Source: Lineus longissimus
Taxonomy: Eukaryota > Nemertea > Pilidiophora > Heteronemertea > Lineidae
Direction of reading: 5' to 3'
NCBI RefSeq assembly: GCF_910592395.1
Contig: NC_088321.1
Coordinates: forward strand, 14,444,001-14,508,000
DNA: 64,000 bases
Numbering within the stretch: the first letter of the stretch is position 1; every line of letters begins with the position of its first letter. The position numbers and the translations under genes are program-made. This document shows, piece by piece, positions 36,372 through 49,000 of the stretch. The notes under the pieces were generated by a model. That model saw only the letters and a list, made by a program, of their open reading frames with translations. It had not been told where the DNA came from and made no database searches.

Positions 36372-36485
36372 GATGTAGTTAGCGCTACAGAAGCCATGTC
36401 TGCCCTCCAAGGTCGTTTTTTGTTGTCGTCAGACCAGTCGCGGGGTGGCATGAGGATAGAGTATGCAAAAAATAAAATGGGGGAG
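36372..36485 (+). CDS. RBPMS: RBPMS-like exon: RRM2 alpha2 and beta4
   Basis: A 114-nt phase-0 exon between CTCTTCCAG and GTAGGT encodes DVVSATEAMSALQGRFLLSS, then a short variable segment and GGMRIEYAKNKMGE. ALQG..LLSSD.....IRIEYAKNKM is the conserved C-terminal half of the MEC-8-type second RRM. Confidence 0.92.
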
Positions 36486-37147
36486 GTAGGTCACTTGAGT
36501 AAGTCAGTGCCGGGCGCTTTTTATCAAAATTTGAAGCACGTTGTGTCATCTGGAGTAGAAATTGGAAGGAGAAATGTTCAATTATACCATGTGAAAAATT
36601 CCTGTTGAAAACACCAAAAATTGAATTTAAGAAAAATATTTAGAATTAATTTTAAAAATTTGAAGTCAGTAATTAGTGCGTATTTGTCTTTCTTGACTAC
36701 AGATGGCAGCACTTCTCACATTGTATAAGATGTCACTGCACGGCACTGGCTATCCTAACATCCATATATCACCATCCCCCGAACCTAGGAAATCTGCAAT
36801 GTGGATTATAATCGGGATGGGGATCCCATACTTTTGCTTATAAATACCTAAAAGAAATTCAAAAATGCAGGTCTGGTGTTGGGGTAACATTCAGAAATGG
36901 GGTTGTTGACGCTCCTTGTCAATGATTCTAGCATCTTTATCTTGTACCCCAGAAGACGATTTCGGTACATGCGGATATTAACCTACCTTTGGCGGTGTCA
37001 TCACTCATATGGTAATTTTTTTTAAATATGGTAATTTAATTTGGCGGTGTCATCACTCGAACAGAATGGACGCGGGTGTCCAAGCTACATTGCTATGAAA
37101 GATTTCTTCATTTCAACTTCGCTAACTTTTCCGTCTTCTTCTTGCAG

Positions 37148-37210
37148 CCAATCCGTAAAGAAGAAAACGGAACTGGACACTCCCCACCATTGGCTCAGAC
37201 GGCATTTTAG
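37148..37210 (+). CDS. RBPMS: RBPMS-like terminal exon
   Basis: After TTCTTGCAG the frame continues with PIRKEENGTGHSPPLAQTAF and a TAG at 37208-37210, so 20 residues end the protein. The tail is short and hydrophilic without a recognisable domain. The 3' untranslated region follows, but I cannot fix its polyadenylation site. Alternative 3' exons further downstream cannot be excluded. Confidence 0.8.
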   Translation, partial: PIRKEENGTGHSPPLAQTAF

Positions 37211-40200
37211 GGCGTAACCATGACGACAGAAGCAATAAACGAGACCTTCAACTTACGAAAATATCCGGAAAAATTTACAGGATCTCCGCCATTTTGTATT
37301 GTACACGAATCAACATTTCCTGAACTGACTTTGGTTGTGCAGAATATTTTTTGCTGAACTGTGCGGAATATTCTAAGGAATTTGACATTTTTGGCAGGTG
37401 TTGAAATTTCGACACAATTTTTGATAAAATTCGGAAGTTTTACTTTTCCTATGTTGAAGGTATCGCGTATCATGAAAATGATATCAATGAAGCCGACCAT
37501 ATAACGTTTTTAGCGGTGACTAAGTCGATTTCTCGAAGAAAATTTGTAAACGAAATTATGAATTGTTTGATTTGAAACTTGTGTAAAATTTATTCGGAAT
37601 TGCGATGAATTCTTTTCTGGAAATCGACGACTCGCCGTTAGAAATTGAATTTGAATACTTGTTTGTATATTGTAGAGTAGTTATAGCCGTGTTTGTAATT
37701 ATGGCGTTTAGAGGGCGTCGCTGATTTAAGAGGACCGGGTCTCAAGGGAATCTTTACGATATCAATGTTTTGTTTTTGTATTGTTGGCACGCCAGAAAAT
37801 GGCGGCCAGCGACGTTATATTGTTTTGTATTTTCTGTGTGCGATTACTATGTGTTTTTGGAAATAACGGTCTATTTCCGTCCAATTTGGAGGCATATCTC
37901 ATTAACTACAACCTGCACCCCCTTGGTTTGAAAATCGACTCATCTGTGTAAAGATTTTCTATTAGAATTTGAGCGAGTTCATTTTCAAACAGGGGGTGTT
38001 TGGGTAAGATTCTCTGAGCATAAATCCCTATGCAAATGTGGTGCAGATTATTGATTATTATTTCAAACTTGCACCCCTTGTTTTCCGAAAGTGGGCCTGT
38101 CAGTTTAAAGATTCTCAATTTGAAGTTGGGTTTATCCATTTCTGACGAGGGTGGTTGCACACCATGCACCCCTTGGTTCAATGAATGTTTGGCTCTGTTT
38201 GAATATAAGGGCAGTCCATTTTTGTGAGGGGTGCAGTTAGAGCGCAATTTCAAAGCTTGGGATTGTGGGGTATTATCATTGTGTCAAACCACGGGTTAAT
38301 TTTCAATGTATGGATTTGAAAATTTCTGTTGTCCGCAAGTTCCGTGGCTTCATGTCAGCAAAGTGTTGTATATCTGTTACTCATTAGCATAAATTATGCA
38401 TCATTTGCATAATAAATTCATTGAGAAACTGTGTCTCTGGCTGAGGAAGTAAAATAATTTCGTCCATTCTGTTGTACTGTTTCCATGGTTACGTACATAG
38501 GTCAAAATGGCCACCGTTATGCCAAGAGTCGCCACAAACACGGGCTGCTCTTATAGTCCACACTGTGGTGCCACCTGGTATTCAAGACATGAACTAAATT
38601 GGAGGAATTTTTGTCCACAACTTGCTGGCGTTTGAGATTTTCTTTTCCGCATCCAATGTTTTTTTCAGCCTGATTCAGGAATCATGGGGTTAATATCGTG
38701 ATGTCTTTTCGTCCAATTAAATCTGACCTCATCTACATATTTGTGAATGTCATTTGCATAACTTATGCAGAAAATGATGCATTATTTGCATAATTTATGC
38801 AAGTGTTGGCAATTTGAATTTAATTCAAACATTAGCAGAGGTCTTGAATATGACAATATTGCATTTATGTGATCTAGAATATGAATATTCACGTTATAAT
38901 TTGTAAGCATATTTGCACCTGACACCCCTAATATTCAGAATGGATTGAACTGGTTCTGCTATCGGTCAGTCCATTGTCGAATTATGAGGGATGTAAGCTG
39001 AACACATTGAGACGACTCTTCGAATACTCTAATTGTTTAGTGCTTGTAACATGGAATCTGATTGGTTGAACCTGATGTAAGGACAGATCTGATTAGTTCA
39101 ATTCTGCAATAGATCTGATATGGTGAAAGAGGCCACTCTAGTTTTTGGAAAATTTTGAACAAAATTATTCGGAGAAGTATTGTTGATTTTGAATATGACT
39201 TCTAATTGATCTCGGAAATTTGTACATTTGAAAAGAGTCTCAATAGGTTTGATGAATTTAATTGTCGGAATTTCTGACTTTCAATCTTGCTTTAGATTGC
39301 CGTGGTAACCAATAGGAATGTCTCCTGTTTGTTTTCTTTTCGTCAAATTTTCATGCGTAGTAATTTTGCGTAGTTGTCGAAATATTGTTCAGCGTAGTGA
39401 TATAGATATGTGACTCAGCGATAAATCTCCGCTAATTTTGACATTCTAATTCAAACAAATTATTTGTGGCATTGACATAATTATTTATGGACATTGATTG
39501 ATTGAAATATATAGTTCTATCTTGATGGAGACTTAATTGACTTGCCTGGAATTGGTGTATAGTAGTTTATTGTGAACAACGACCACAACCCTGGGATATA
39601 CTCGTTCCAGTTCTTGCCTCTAGGTTGGGCAGTCGAACAAATATTGCAGTTTTTTTACCATGACTATCTTTTACTTGCGAAAGACGTGCTTTAAATGGCT
39701 TACGAGGAATAGTAGAATGATCAAATAGAGGTATAAATTTCTTTCCTTTTGAGAATTGTCAACTTAACGAAAGAAACGTTAAGGAGATCAAATTTCGTTT
39801 TTTGCGAATTGATTTTTTTTGGCGGAGATTTGTTGCCGATTCAGGGACGCCTGGGATGCATGCAGGAAAGCTAAATATATGTCAGTGTGCACACTAATGA
39901 TAGAGCATCTACTTCAATGCTAAGCCCGAGATAGTACTCTTTGATTGCACTAGGTGGCACTGTGTGTTTGGAATTGAATAAGTCCAGATAGAATGTCTAC
40001 TGACTTTTCCATCTTTTGTTGATTGCTGGAGTGGTAAGGGTAGCTTGTTCGCCTGACGTTACCAAGCACATGCAAATTTGAATTCAGTCTTTTGAAAGAG
40101 CCACCTAGTGGTCAGACAGAGTACTAAGGGCAACCTCCCCTCACTCCACCTATTCTCACTAACAACACTATTTTCTATACGTGATTAAATTTGCGAAGAA

Positions 40201-40529
40201 GGTTTTTTTCCATGGTTTGGTCGCCTACTCTCAAAGCACTACCACCTCTCACCTCAATCTTAATTCTAGTACCTTGATAGGTTTTTTTCTGACTTTGTAC
40301 ACGCAAAATATTTCTGCATCGCTATGGCACGCACCACAAGCGATCGTGCAATATGCAAGTCACGTCTAACTGTGCCATTCCACAATTTAGACGAGTCCGG
40401 TTTGTGCTAAAATCTGGACTCATCTTGTACCATTCCAACTGCAACGTTGCGTAGTGTTGTGTCTAGAAGGTGGAATTACAATGCAAGCGGAAAAAACTGT
40501 GATATCATGAAAATGTGTATGAATGATTT

Positions 40530-40592
40530 TGAGTGACCTTGACTTTTGGTCTTGCGTCTGTGACCTTGGGTTATGACCTTGACCTTTGACTG
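40530..40592 (-). promoter_or_regulatory. Cluster of nuclear-receptor half-sites (TCAAGGTCA)
   Basis: Within 60 bp the minus strand carries TCAAGGTCA at 40534-40542 and 40574-40582, an overlapping TCAAAGGTCA, and CCAAGGTCA at 40561-40569. TCAAGGTCA is the extended half-site bound by ERR and SF-1/FTZ-F1-type receptors. Similar strings occur at about 42230-42280. Regulatory activity is inference. Confidence 0.3.
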
Positions 40593-41275
40593 CCAGAACT
40601 TGCCACAAGTCACATCAAATCGTAAATAAGCAAAATGAAAACGTCCAGATTCAAATCTCAGTTGTAAAAAGTGCACAGTTTTATATCGTAAACATTTTAT
40701 CGTCGTGGGCAACGAAATAATGTCATTGAGATTTTTGTCCTGAAAGACTCAGATATGCAGTGTTCTAATTTCAATGAGTGATGAGCAAATTAGCATAATT
40801 CCTGCTCTATCTGGCTCATTTGCATATTTTGGTAAAATTGTGTGACCTGTACAATGATACTCAGCCCAAATATGGGCGTTCAAATCTGCTTATGAGAATT
40901 GTGTCACATTTCGTGGATAGTTTAAATTTGAATGTAACATTTAGTTACACATTTCGTCCATAGGTGGCGCCACTGCACAAAAGTATATGAAATATTTTCA
41001 AAATTAGCAAGAAATGTCGGGTCCCGTTGAATCTGCACCTGCACTCTCAGCATCTCACTACCTGACACCCCTAAAAAGGCTGATATCCACAATCGACAGA
41101 TCCAATTTAAAGAGAATTGATTGGTCCATTGTGCACTTCTAGGGGTGTAAGGTTGTCATGTCTATAACTCTACTTCATTCCAAAGTGCTGCGCTTTTCGA
41201 TTTTTCTTTGCGGCCGTATTTAAGATATGGCATTGTTGTTTGCTTTTGTTTGTATACACAACTATGCTAATTCCC

Positions 41276-41420
41276 CTCGTGATGTCATCAAAATGTGTGC
41301 TGATGTCATCAAAACATGTAGATGTCATCAAATCCTGCAACAAAATTATATGACATCAAATGTGCAGAGTCATTTCTGAGCCATTGCAACATTGCTTGAT
41401 GATGTCATCACTTTGCGCTT
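41276..41420. repeat. Cluster of TGATGTCATCA palindrome-like sites
   Basis: TGATGTCATCA occurs at 41280-41290 and 41301-41311, again as GATGTCATCA near 41321-41330, and as GATGATGTCATCAC near 41399-41411. The motif resembles bZIP (CRE/AP-1-like) sites but may simply be a local repeat. Confidence 0.45.
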
Positions 41421-43164
41421 AGCAATTACTGATGATGTTATATTGTATATGCAAATTATTAGATGCGATCCTCAAGTGTAGTACCCATACTTGCATGTTT
41501 GTCCGGTTCAGAGTCAATATTTTGTCCGCTTGCAATTACGGAATATGTAGAACACTTGTGGCTGGGCTGGTGGATTTTGAAGTGTGTAGCAAATTTGTAA
41601 ATTATGATTTTCAGTTTGTGCAGCAGGTACTAGGCCTATAAGAAATGTTCACTCTCCGACACACTGGGACTGGGTAGGCCTATGTGATGAATGTGTGTGT
41701 TTGACTTTATCTACTGACCAGTTTTATTGACTACATCTTTGTCATCAAAACTAATCATAAATTAGCGAAACGAGCAAATAACGTCCATCTTTTTCTGCCT
41801 TGGCTTTTGAGAAATGGGTCTGATCTCAGAACACCTGTTTGACCTCGAGTGCCCAGTTTTATGACAACATCGCTACATACTTCAAAACTCCACTCATTTG
41901 CATATATTATTATTCATGAATTAAAAACATTCCAAATCATAATTAGTGAAAAAAGAAAATGTGTATACATATTAGTTCTGTAACAGCAAATATTATATAA
42001 AATTATCGTATCACTTGTCGATATTGCGCAGATTTCGCGCAAAAGACACAATTTGTTAAGCAATACACTCACATGCTTTGGACATTTATTGGTAGTTCAC
42101 CCGAGGTAAAAGGTCATATGCAAATGAGGTCAAGGTCGGAGAAAGTCGCCGAGAGTTAAACTGTCGATGCAATCAGCCCTAGATCTAAAAATGCACTTAT
42201 TAAAAAGGCACCGAATTAACCTTTCAAATATAGTCATGACCTTGACATTTCTCCAACCTTGACCTTTACATGACCTTGAGAACTCAATTTAGTTTGCCTT
42301 TAACTTATTCTCCTGTTACATACATATCATGATGATTTTTTCGGTGAAAATGTCGGATTTTTTCGTTTCTTCTTACGTGTGATACTCGTGCCAGATTTTA
42401 CACCGACCCAGATCGCCGTTGCTATGGTTACTATCAAAGTGCATGATGGGAACTGTTTGCGCCTGGAGCATTTCTTGCGATTGATTCACGAAATGCCTTC
42501 GAGAGAGAGTGGTAAACCATGACACGTTTTTTTCAAATTTTGACTTAAAATTTGGCCAACAGGTGTCACTCTGAACTCACCATATGATCCAGAAACTGAT
42601 TCAGCAGTTTCCATATTAGCGTAAAGTGTTCATGCAGTGTCTCTGCGAACTTGTCCTGATACTACAGTTGTCAGTCGTGTGTTCAGAGTGACATCTATCC
42701 ACGGTCGCAGAAATGCTCCAAGATTTGGTCTGAGTCGGTGAAACCAGTATGCAACAAAAAAATCCATCCGTGCTCGGCTCAGAGTATGTTCACCAGGTGG
42801 CAACTTAAAAAATATCTCGGACACATATACTCTAATTTGTGAAATCAAATGTTGATTATAAATTCGTGAAATGGAATAGTCATTATAGAAATGCACACAG
42901 ACGATTTTGCTTCAATTTATTTGTCTGTTTTGAGATTTTTGAATCTCGATCCAGTGAATTTTATTGCTAAGGTCCTTGGATGTGTTTTCAAATGCCACCT
43001 GGTGTCTGTATCCTGAATTAAATGCATGTACATTCAATGTCTTTTGCCAGGGAATTTGTAACGTGTAAACTTTTTATGAGCTTTGGTATAAAATGTTCTC
43101 ATTTCTATTAGAAGCCGATTAATCAATGTAGCTAATTTGCATAATTTATGCTCAAATTTTTACG

Positions 43165-45985
43165 AATTTGCATAATTTATGCAAATTTGTGACTTGTTTC
43201 CATAATTTGTGCAAATCTTTGATTATTGGCTTCTGTGTGTGTATATATGATTATATGTTGTCTGTGACAGACAACCCATGTAATGCCCTGAATATGTTAT
43301 GATAATAGCTTAAGATTCCTGGTTGTGTTGGGGACAAATCCAGCAAAGGGGGGAATTATCTGAATCATTAATTCAGAGTTTGAAACCAGGGAAGCATTTG
43401 TCCGCTGCATTGACCCCTGGACCCCAGTTTCATTCCTCAGATTTCGCAATCTTTGAAACAGCAGAGCATGTTCGTGTTGAAGACCCGCATCAAGGTTTTA
43501 ATAATCACTCATCGGATTTTGTCAATCTTTATCGTCACCCAGCTTAGGGTATTTAACAGAATTTATGCAGATCATTTGCATATTCATATTTCAGTCAGAT
43601 TCAGCTTTAAATAGATAGCACTCGTTTGTATGAAAATCTCAAAATTGTGACAATCTTAGGAATTGATGTTAATGTAGGTAGGATGCACTTCAAAGTAAAA
43701 AAAACAACTTGAAACTGCACTAATTGACTTATTACAACTTCAGTTAATCAAATTTTATGGATGAGTTGTTGAGTAATTTCACTGATCAAAACTGTTTTTT
43801 AGCATGTCTCAGTTGATCCCACCGAAACAAATTTGAATATTTTCTAACTGCCTGCAGCTGATTTGGCATAACCATGTCAACTTGCATTGGTAACCAAGGT
43901 AAACACTGGTTGCTGTGGTTGACAATCACCACGGCAACAGTCAGAGCGTTGCTATGGAACGTAGAAATATTGCCTAGGAACTAGCCGCGATTACTTTCTT
44001 TCTTCTTTTTTTTTGCATTTGTGTTTTGACTTAACAGGGTATGGAGATGTTTGTGTTATTTAGTTTTGTATAATCTTTATTTAGAGCCTGGTGTCCACAG
44101 AATTTGCATAATTTATGCAAGTCTAACAAATTTGCATAATTTATGCAAATTTGTGTTTATTTGTTGATCTTTTATCCAGGATACTCAATATTAATCTGGA
44201 TTGAAGGAGGTTATGCACCATGTACTTAATTTGTGATGTAGCTTTTAGCTTTTAGGTATATCTTTAGATGTAGGCTAATTTGCATAATGCACGCAATAAG
44301 TTGGTTGATTAGCATAATTTATGTGAAATGGTTTAAAATCCTTGGCAACTCCAAGTCCAGTTATAGAATCACTAATGATATATGTCTTCAACATGGTTGT
44401 GCTCTGCTGTTTCATTCAGTGGCTAATTTCCCTTGTCCAAATTAGCATAGGACTTCCCCAAATCTGCATACAGCTGCCCCTTAGTAGCATATTATGGTTC
44501 ATCTGGTTTAAAATTACAATACTCTTGTGGTGATAGTGAATTGCGTATCTGTTGAAAAATATTAAACTAGTTATCATATAATTATTTGGGTTTCTCAGTG
44601 GATCACAGTTTGACTTAATTATGGAAAATTGTAGACATTATTTGGCTGAAATATTGAAAATTATAACAAAAATTGGTAATGGTTCATCTGTATATTGAAA
44701 TACTGAATTGAAAGATTCACGCTTTGTTATCCATTTAGTGCATCCAATTTATTTATTCAATAAAATCCCAACTTTTGGCACAAACATAATTTATAAGGGC
44801 AACTTTGTTGTTGCTATGGCAAGTACTGCGGTTACTATGGTGAACAGTGTGTTGCTATGGTAATGTCAATTTGCTATGGTTATAAGAAAATGATATGTGG
44901 GCCGAAAAATGAATTTAATTTGATATTTCAATATCTCAGTGAATGGTTTATTTTACATAGACTAGCTCAGAGATTTATGTTGAGCTTTTGTATTTGAATT
45001 TGAATTTGAAAATTTAATTTGTTTGGAAACTTTTCCATCAGATTGCACCAGGTTTTGTCGAAAAAATGAGATTGTGTAAAATCCAGTTCCCTGTAGGGAT
45101 CACATGACAATATTATGTAAATTTATGCAAATAAGTGGAGCTAATACAGGTTTGGCAGATTTTTCAAATCAAATTACATTGTTTTGTGAAAAAGGTTTTG
45201 CAATTTTAAATCATATATACGAATTATCACTGTGTCTTTTATTTGGGTATTTCAGATATAGAATGTTTCCATGTTACTACGGTAACCTGGAGGTGGAAAA
45301 TGACTACCGGTTCTTTTCTCGTATTCATGAATATTCATCGGGCAATAGTGAATTTAATTTGCATAATATGTGAGTCCATACGACCAAATTTAGGCGTAAA
45401 ATGTCATATTTTGGCAAAACTGATCCTGTTTGCCATCTTGGCTCCAAGTTTGTTGACTTGTACGCAAGACTTTCAATTTGATGTCCTCTTCATGCATTGA
45501 GCATAAATGTTTTCTATTCAATATTGGGTTGCTGTGGTGTCATGCCATGGTTGCTATGGTAATTCATTGGTTGCCATGGTTATGGTAGTCAATCCGGAGG
45601 TTCCAGTACTTCCCTATTGTAACTGTTGTCAAATCAGATGGTTGCTATGGAAATACCATGGTTACCATGATAATACCATAGTCGTCGTGGCAACACCTTG
45701 GTCGTTATGTAAACTTTTTTGAGTTGTATTGCATTTACGTCGTCTCAACTACAGTTCATTATTTTGTGTGCAAAATTTATTTTGTTTTGAGTATAACTTT
45801 CTCTCTTCGATCTTGTAGTAATGAATATTCGTGCCCATGTATGTACCCCCCACTTTTCTATAGCATTTGCATAATTTATGCAAGGTTTTGACATATTTGC
45901 ATAACTTTATGCAACATTTTGTAAATTGAGCATAATTATGCAAAGTACTTTAGATACAATTGACTAAAAATTGCATAAATTATGT
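43165..45985. repeat. Recurrent octamer-like near-palindrome TTTGCATAATTTATGCAA
   Basis: Near-identical copies lie at 43167-43185, 44103-44120, 44131-44149 and 45866-45883, with an outlier at 38785-38802 and shorter ATTTGCATAA strings elsewhere. Each contains the POU octamer core ATGCAAAT or a one-base variant on both strands. The copies are dispersed, not tandem. Confidence 0.6.
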
Positions 45986-48299
45986 AAAATATGTGACTTT
46001 TGACATTTACATATAAAATAACTAAAGTTTTTGAGAATTTTCTGAATGATTCGTATTGTGGGTACGTTTGTCTAAAAATTGTAAGTTGGTATCAGTGATC
46101 ATTTCTATGGCAACGGTTTTCCTTTGTGTGCCCATCACCCCTTAGAAATTAGTGAACGCTTTTCATCCTCTGTACAGAAGAGTCCATTCTGTGTCATGAT
46201 AGGGGTGTTGGGATTTGGTAGCTTATTTGTGCTTTGCTAACCAGAAATATAATGCGTGATTTTTTGCTCCTAACTTCAAAATCTGTAAAGTTTGATGAAT
46301 TTATAATATTTGTTGCCATAGCAACAGGTTATCGTAGGTTGTTGCATGGCAACCATTTGTTTATAATGATATCCAGGGTGATGCCATTGTTGCTATAGAG
46401 ATGCATTTTATCATTGATTTGACTTTGACTATTCTGTATATTTTGGCTCCGTAACAAGATGTACAAATTTGGAGGATTGTGTGCTGATTATTTCCTCCAT
46501 TTCTATGGAGATATACCATTGCTATGGTGATGCATCGTTGCTATGGAGACCGGCTAACTGTTGCTATGGAAATGCTTTGTAGTCGACATATCAAAAACTC
46601 TTGCCACCACCGATAAACGAACAAATGTAACAACATAAGATAGCTGAATCATTTGAGCATTTTGGATTAAAACTCTATGGACTGTGGGGTTCTTTAAAAG
46701 TTGACCCATAAATAGAATGGTAAATCATGAGGCAAATTGGAATCCTCAAAAAGTATTCATCAAGACCTCTCCATTGGATGGTCATGCCAGTGGGTGTTTA
46801 CTTTGTCACTTTAGCGGGCATCTTTGTTCCTGAACCTTGAGTCCTAGAGGGTTAACCAAAACTGCAGCAGCTAACTTTTGTTGGAGTGGACTTGACTCTT
46901 CTGTGTGCAATTGGGTTTTGCTCAAATGCCTTTTGGCTGAGGTGGCCATTTTGTGGTGTCATACATAAACCGATGATGTCACCGACAAAATGCGGTGATG
47001 TTAACAGTAGAATATGATGATGTCATTGTTGCACTAATGTGTATATAAATTGGACCATACACAATCACGAGAAAAACCTCAGCAAGTGTGATATAACGCC
47101 CTCTTTGGCTACTTTTCCAACTTTCCAATTATCTATTGGTCGCCATTTAATGGCACATAAAATGACTGAAATAGTTTCAGTCCTGCCACTAGGGGGCGTT
47201 TCCTGATCTTAGTATTCAAATTCTGCGATTCCCCTTACACGAATGCAATAGATGTCATTCTCGTTTCGGTTGCCAATAGTTCACAAGTCTTGGTTTGTGG
47301 TCTTGATGTTCTCAAGAAATAGTGTATAGGAAAATCAGTCTACTTAAAAGACCAAGTTTGACTTTAAAAATTACAAGTGATCACCAGGTATAAAAATTTT
47401 TTGATACTGCATTCTATAAACACGAGTTTGAAATATGAACAGCAAAAAGTAAAAATGAGGAAGAACTTTCTGAGAAGTAGAAATGATAACAATTTGTTTG
47501 ATTTAGGCATCTTTTCACCTGATTTTGATGGAAATAATTGGGCATTTTGTGAGTCCTTATTGGGATTTCTGGCATTGTGCATTTAAAGTACAGTAACTCT
47601 GGCGATGAATTTTGTTTTTGTGTTTAATGGTTGATGGATCTTTGTGTAGCAGAATTTGTCGAAATGCTTCGTTTAACTCTATTTGTTTTTCGTGAAAAAG
47701 CTTTGAATTTAAACCTGAATATTGAGTTTTTTGTGTCGTTGAAGTGCTTGCAATATTGGGTGAAAAGATACCTAGAAAAATTGATTTATCTATTTCTCAA
47801 TCTGAAAAGTGTCTGATCTTTTGAACCTGATTTCTATTGGCTGGCCAGCCCACTATGCACTTCTGTATATAATGGGCAAGCAGAACTTCACTGTCTTTTC
47901 AGAGGGTCCATAGAGTCTGTATATACAACAGAGTAAAAACTCTTTCACTCAAAATGGCTTTTCATCATTATTCTGCTTTACCTGTCACGGTTGCTATGAG
48001 AACGTGGTTACTATAGCAACATGGTTGCTCTGACAATTCTAAATGGCTGCCTTGGCAACAATTTCAACTGTTTTGATGGCTAAGATTAGTTGAGTAGGAA
48101 TATTTTTATTCATTCTTTGTTCTTTATATATAATAAAGTGATATCATGTAGAAAAAACAACAAATTGTTGACTTTTGCTATTTTGCTAGAATCCTTCCTA
48201 CCGTCAGCTGATTTGACTCGGTAGACTGCTGGAGGCTTTCTTCGTTTACATCTTGCCAATTGAGATCCCTGCCCAACTGATTACCTTCCACAACTATTA

Positions 48300-49000
48300 T
48301 TCTTCCAATCCAACACATTATCTATGCAGGAAATACGCAGCTGATGATAAAACGATTTCTGCTTTAACAGAGCTTGGGGCCACAGGAAGAATTCTATCCC
48401 ATCTTAATCTTAGCCAATAGGCCGAGAATACAGCTGAGATGACAAATCCATGATATCCAAACTGAATCTTAGCCAATAGGCCGAGAAACCAAGATGGAAC
48501 AGGACTTCTGAACCAAGCTTTCCAAACCGTATCTTAGCCAATAGGCCGAGAACCGAAATGGAAAAGGTCTTGAAATGGAAACTTTCTTAGTTCTTATACA
48601 AGCTTAAAGGGTAACTCGTGTCAAATTTCACCATATAATGTTTTAGCTGCTTTTGACAAATGACTACGTCACTTTCTCATACATTGGTAAGGCATCCGGA
48701 CGGCTCGCTTCGATGCCATTTTCGTTGATGACGTCACAACATGAACATTTTCGCGGTCGCGGTGGTTTACATTCGGCGATTTTATAATAAATCTAATCAA
48801 AAATGGAAAACTTGAGCTTTACATTTGTGATCAACAATTAATAACGGACGTATTTCTGCAAAGTTGTTAATCACACCATAGTATCACTTTAAGTGTATCT
48901 CTCTTGTGGTTGGTGCTTCCATCTTTCAATGATCTTCTTGCAGCTTTATCTTCCCCAAAGTATCATACAATTGAAACTCTAAGCCTCATGTAGAAATTAA
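48300..49000 (-). repeat. U2-head repeat element, direct copy 1 (interrupted by a MITE)
   Basis: Collinear with 49965-50345: GGAAATACGCAGCTGATGAT..CACAGGAAGA, then three copies of the minus-strand string TCTCGGCCTATTGGCTAAGA (48408-48428, 48467-48487, 48532-48552), then CTTTCTTAGT and TGTATCTCTCTTG.. to a GATCTTCTTGCAGCTTTATC segment. The collinearity is broken only by the MITE at 48608-48888, which sits at a TTAA that is intact in the other copy. Confidence 0.8.
48608..48888. mobile_element. TTAA MITE, internally deleted copy
   Basis: Same family as 26628-26955, lacking an internal segment of about 50 bp. It is flanked by TTAA at 48604-48607 and 48889-48892. The paralogous repeat at 50247-50250 has the single uninterrupted TTAA, which is an empty-site comparison confirming both ends and the target duplication. 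Confidence 0.92.

Larger units (their letters stand above)
11605..37210 (+). other. RBPMS: Couch potato / RBPMS / MEC-8-type RNA-binding protein gene (gene span, 5' incomplete)
   Basis: The exons at 11605, 14401 or 14584, 17558, 19389, 24339, 30599, 34362, 36372 and 37148 join in frame with GT-AG junctions, giving about 302 residues to a TAG stop. RRM1 has RNP2 LFVSGL and RNP1 PVGFVTF. The linker is rich in His, Ala and Pro. RRM2 has RNP2 LFIANL and RNP1 PVAFVEF. RRM1 and its extension [20 protein letters not shown] are hallmarks of the RBPMS/Hermes and couch potato family. The two-RRM layout is that of nematode MEC-8, while vertebrate RBPMS has only the first RRM. Family members bind tandem CAC motifs in RNA and regulate splicing and mRNA localisation. 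The N-terminal exon is missing, and the start codon was not found. Confidence 0.9.
37211..48300. other. Gene-poor region rich in short dispersed motifs
   Basis: About 11 kb with no exon I can recognise. The beginning is probably 3' untranslated sequence of the RBPMS-like gene. The rest contains repeated near-palindromes TTTGCATAATTTATGCAA, X-box-like GTTGCTATGGTAAC strings, a TGATGTCATCA cluster, TCAAGGTCA half-sites, and scattered CCACYAGGKGGC strings. Several AATAAA strings exist, but none can be assigned with confidence. Confidence 0.6.
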
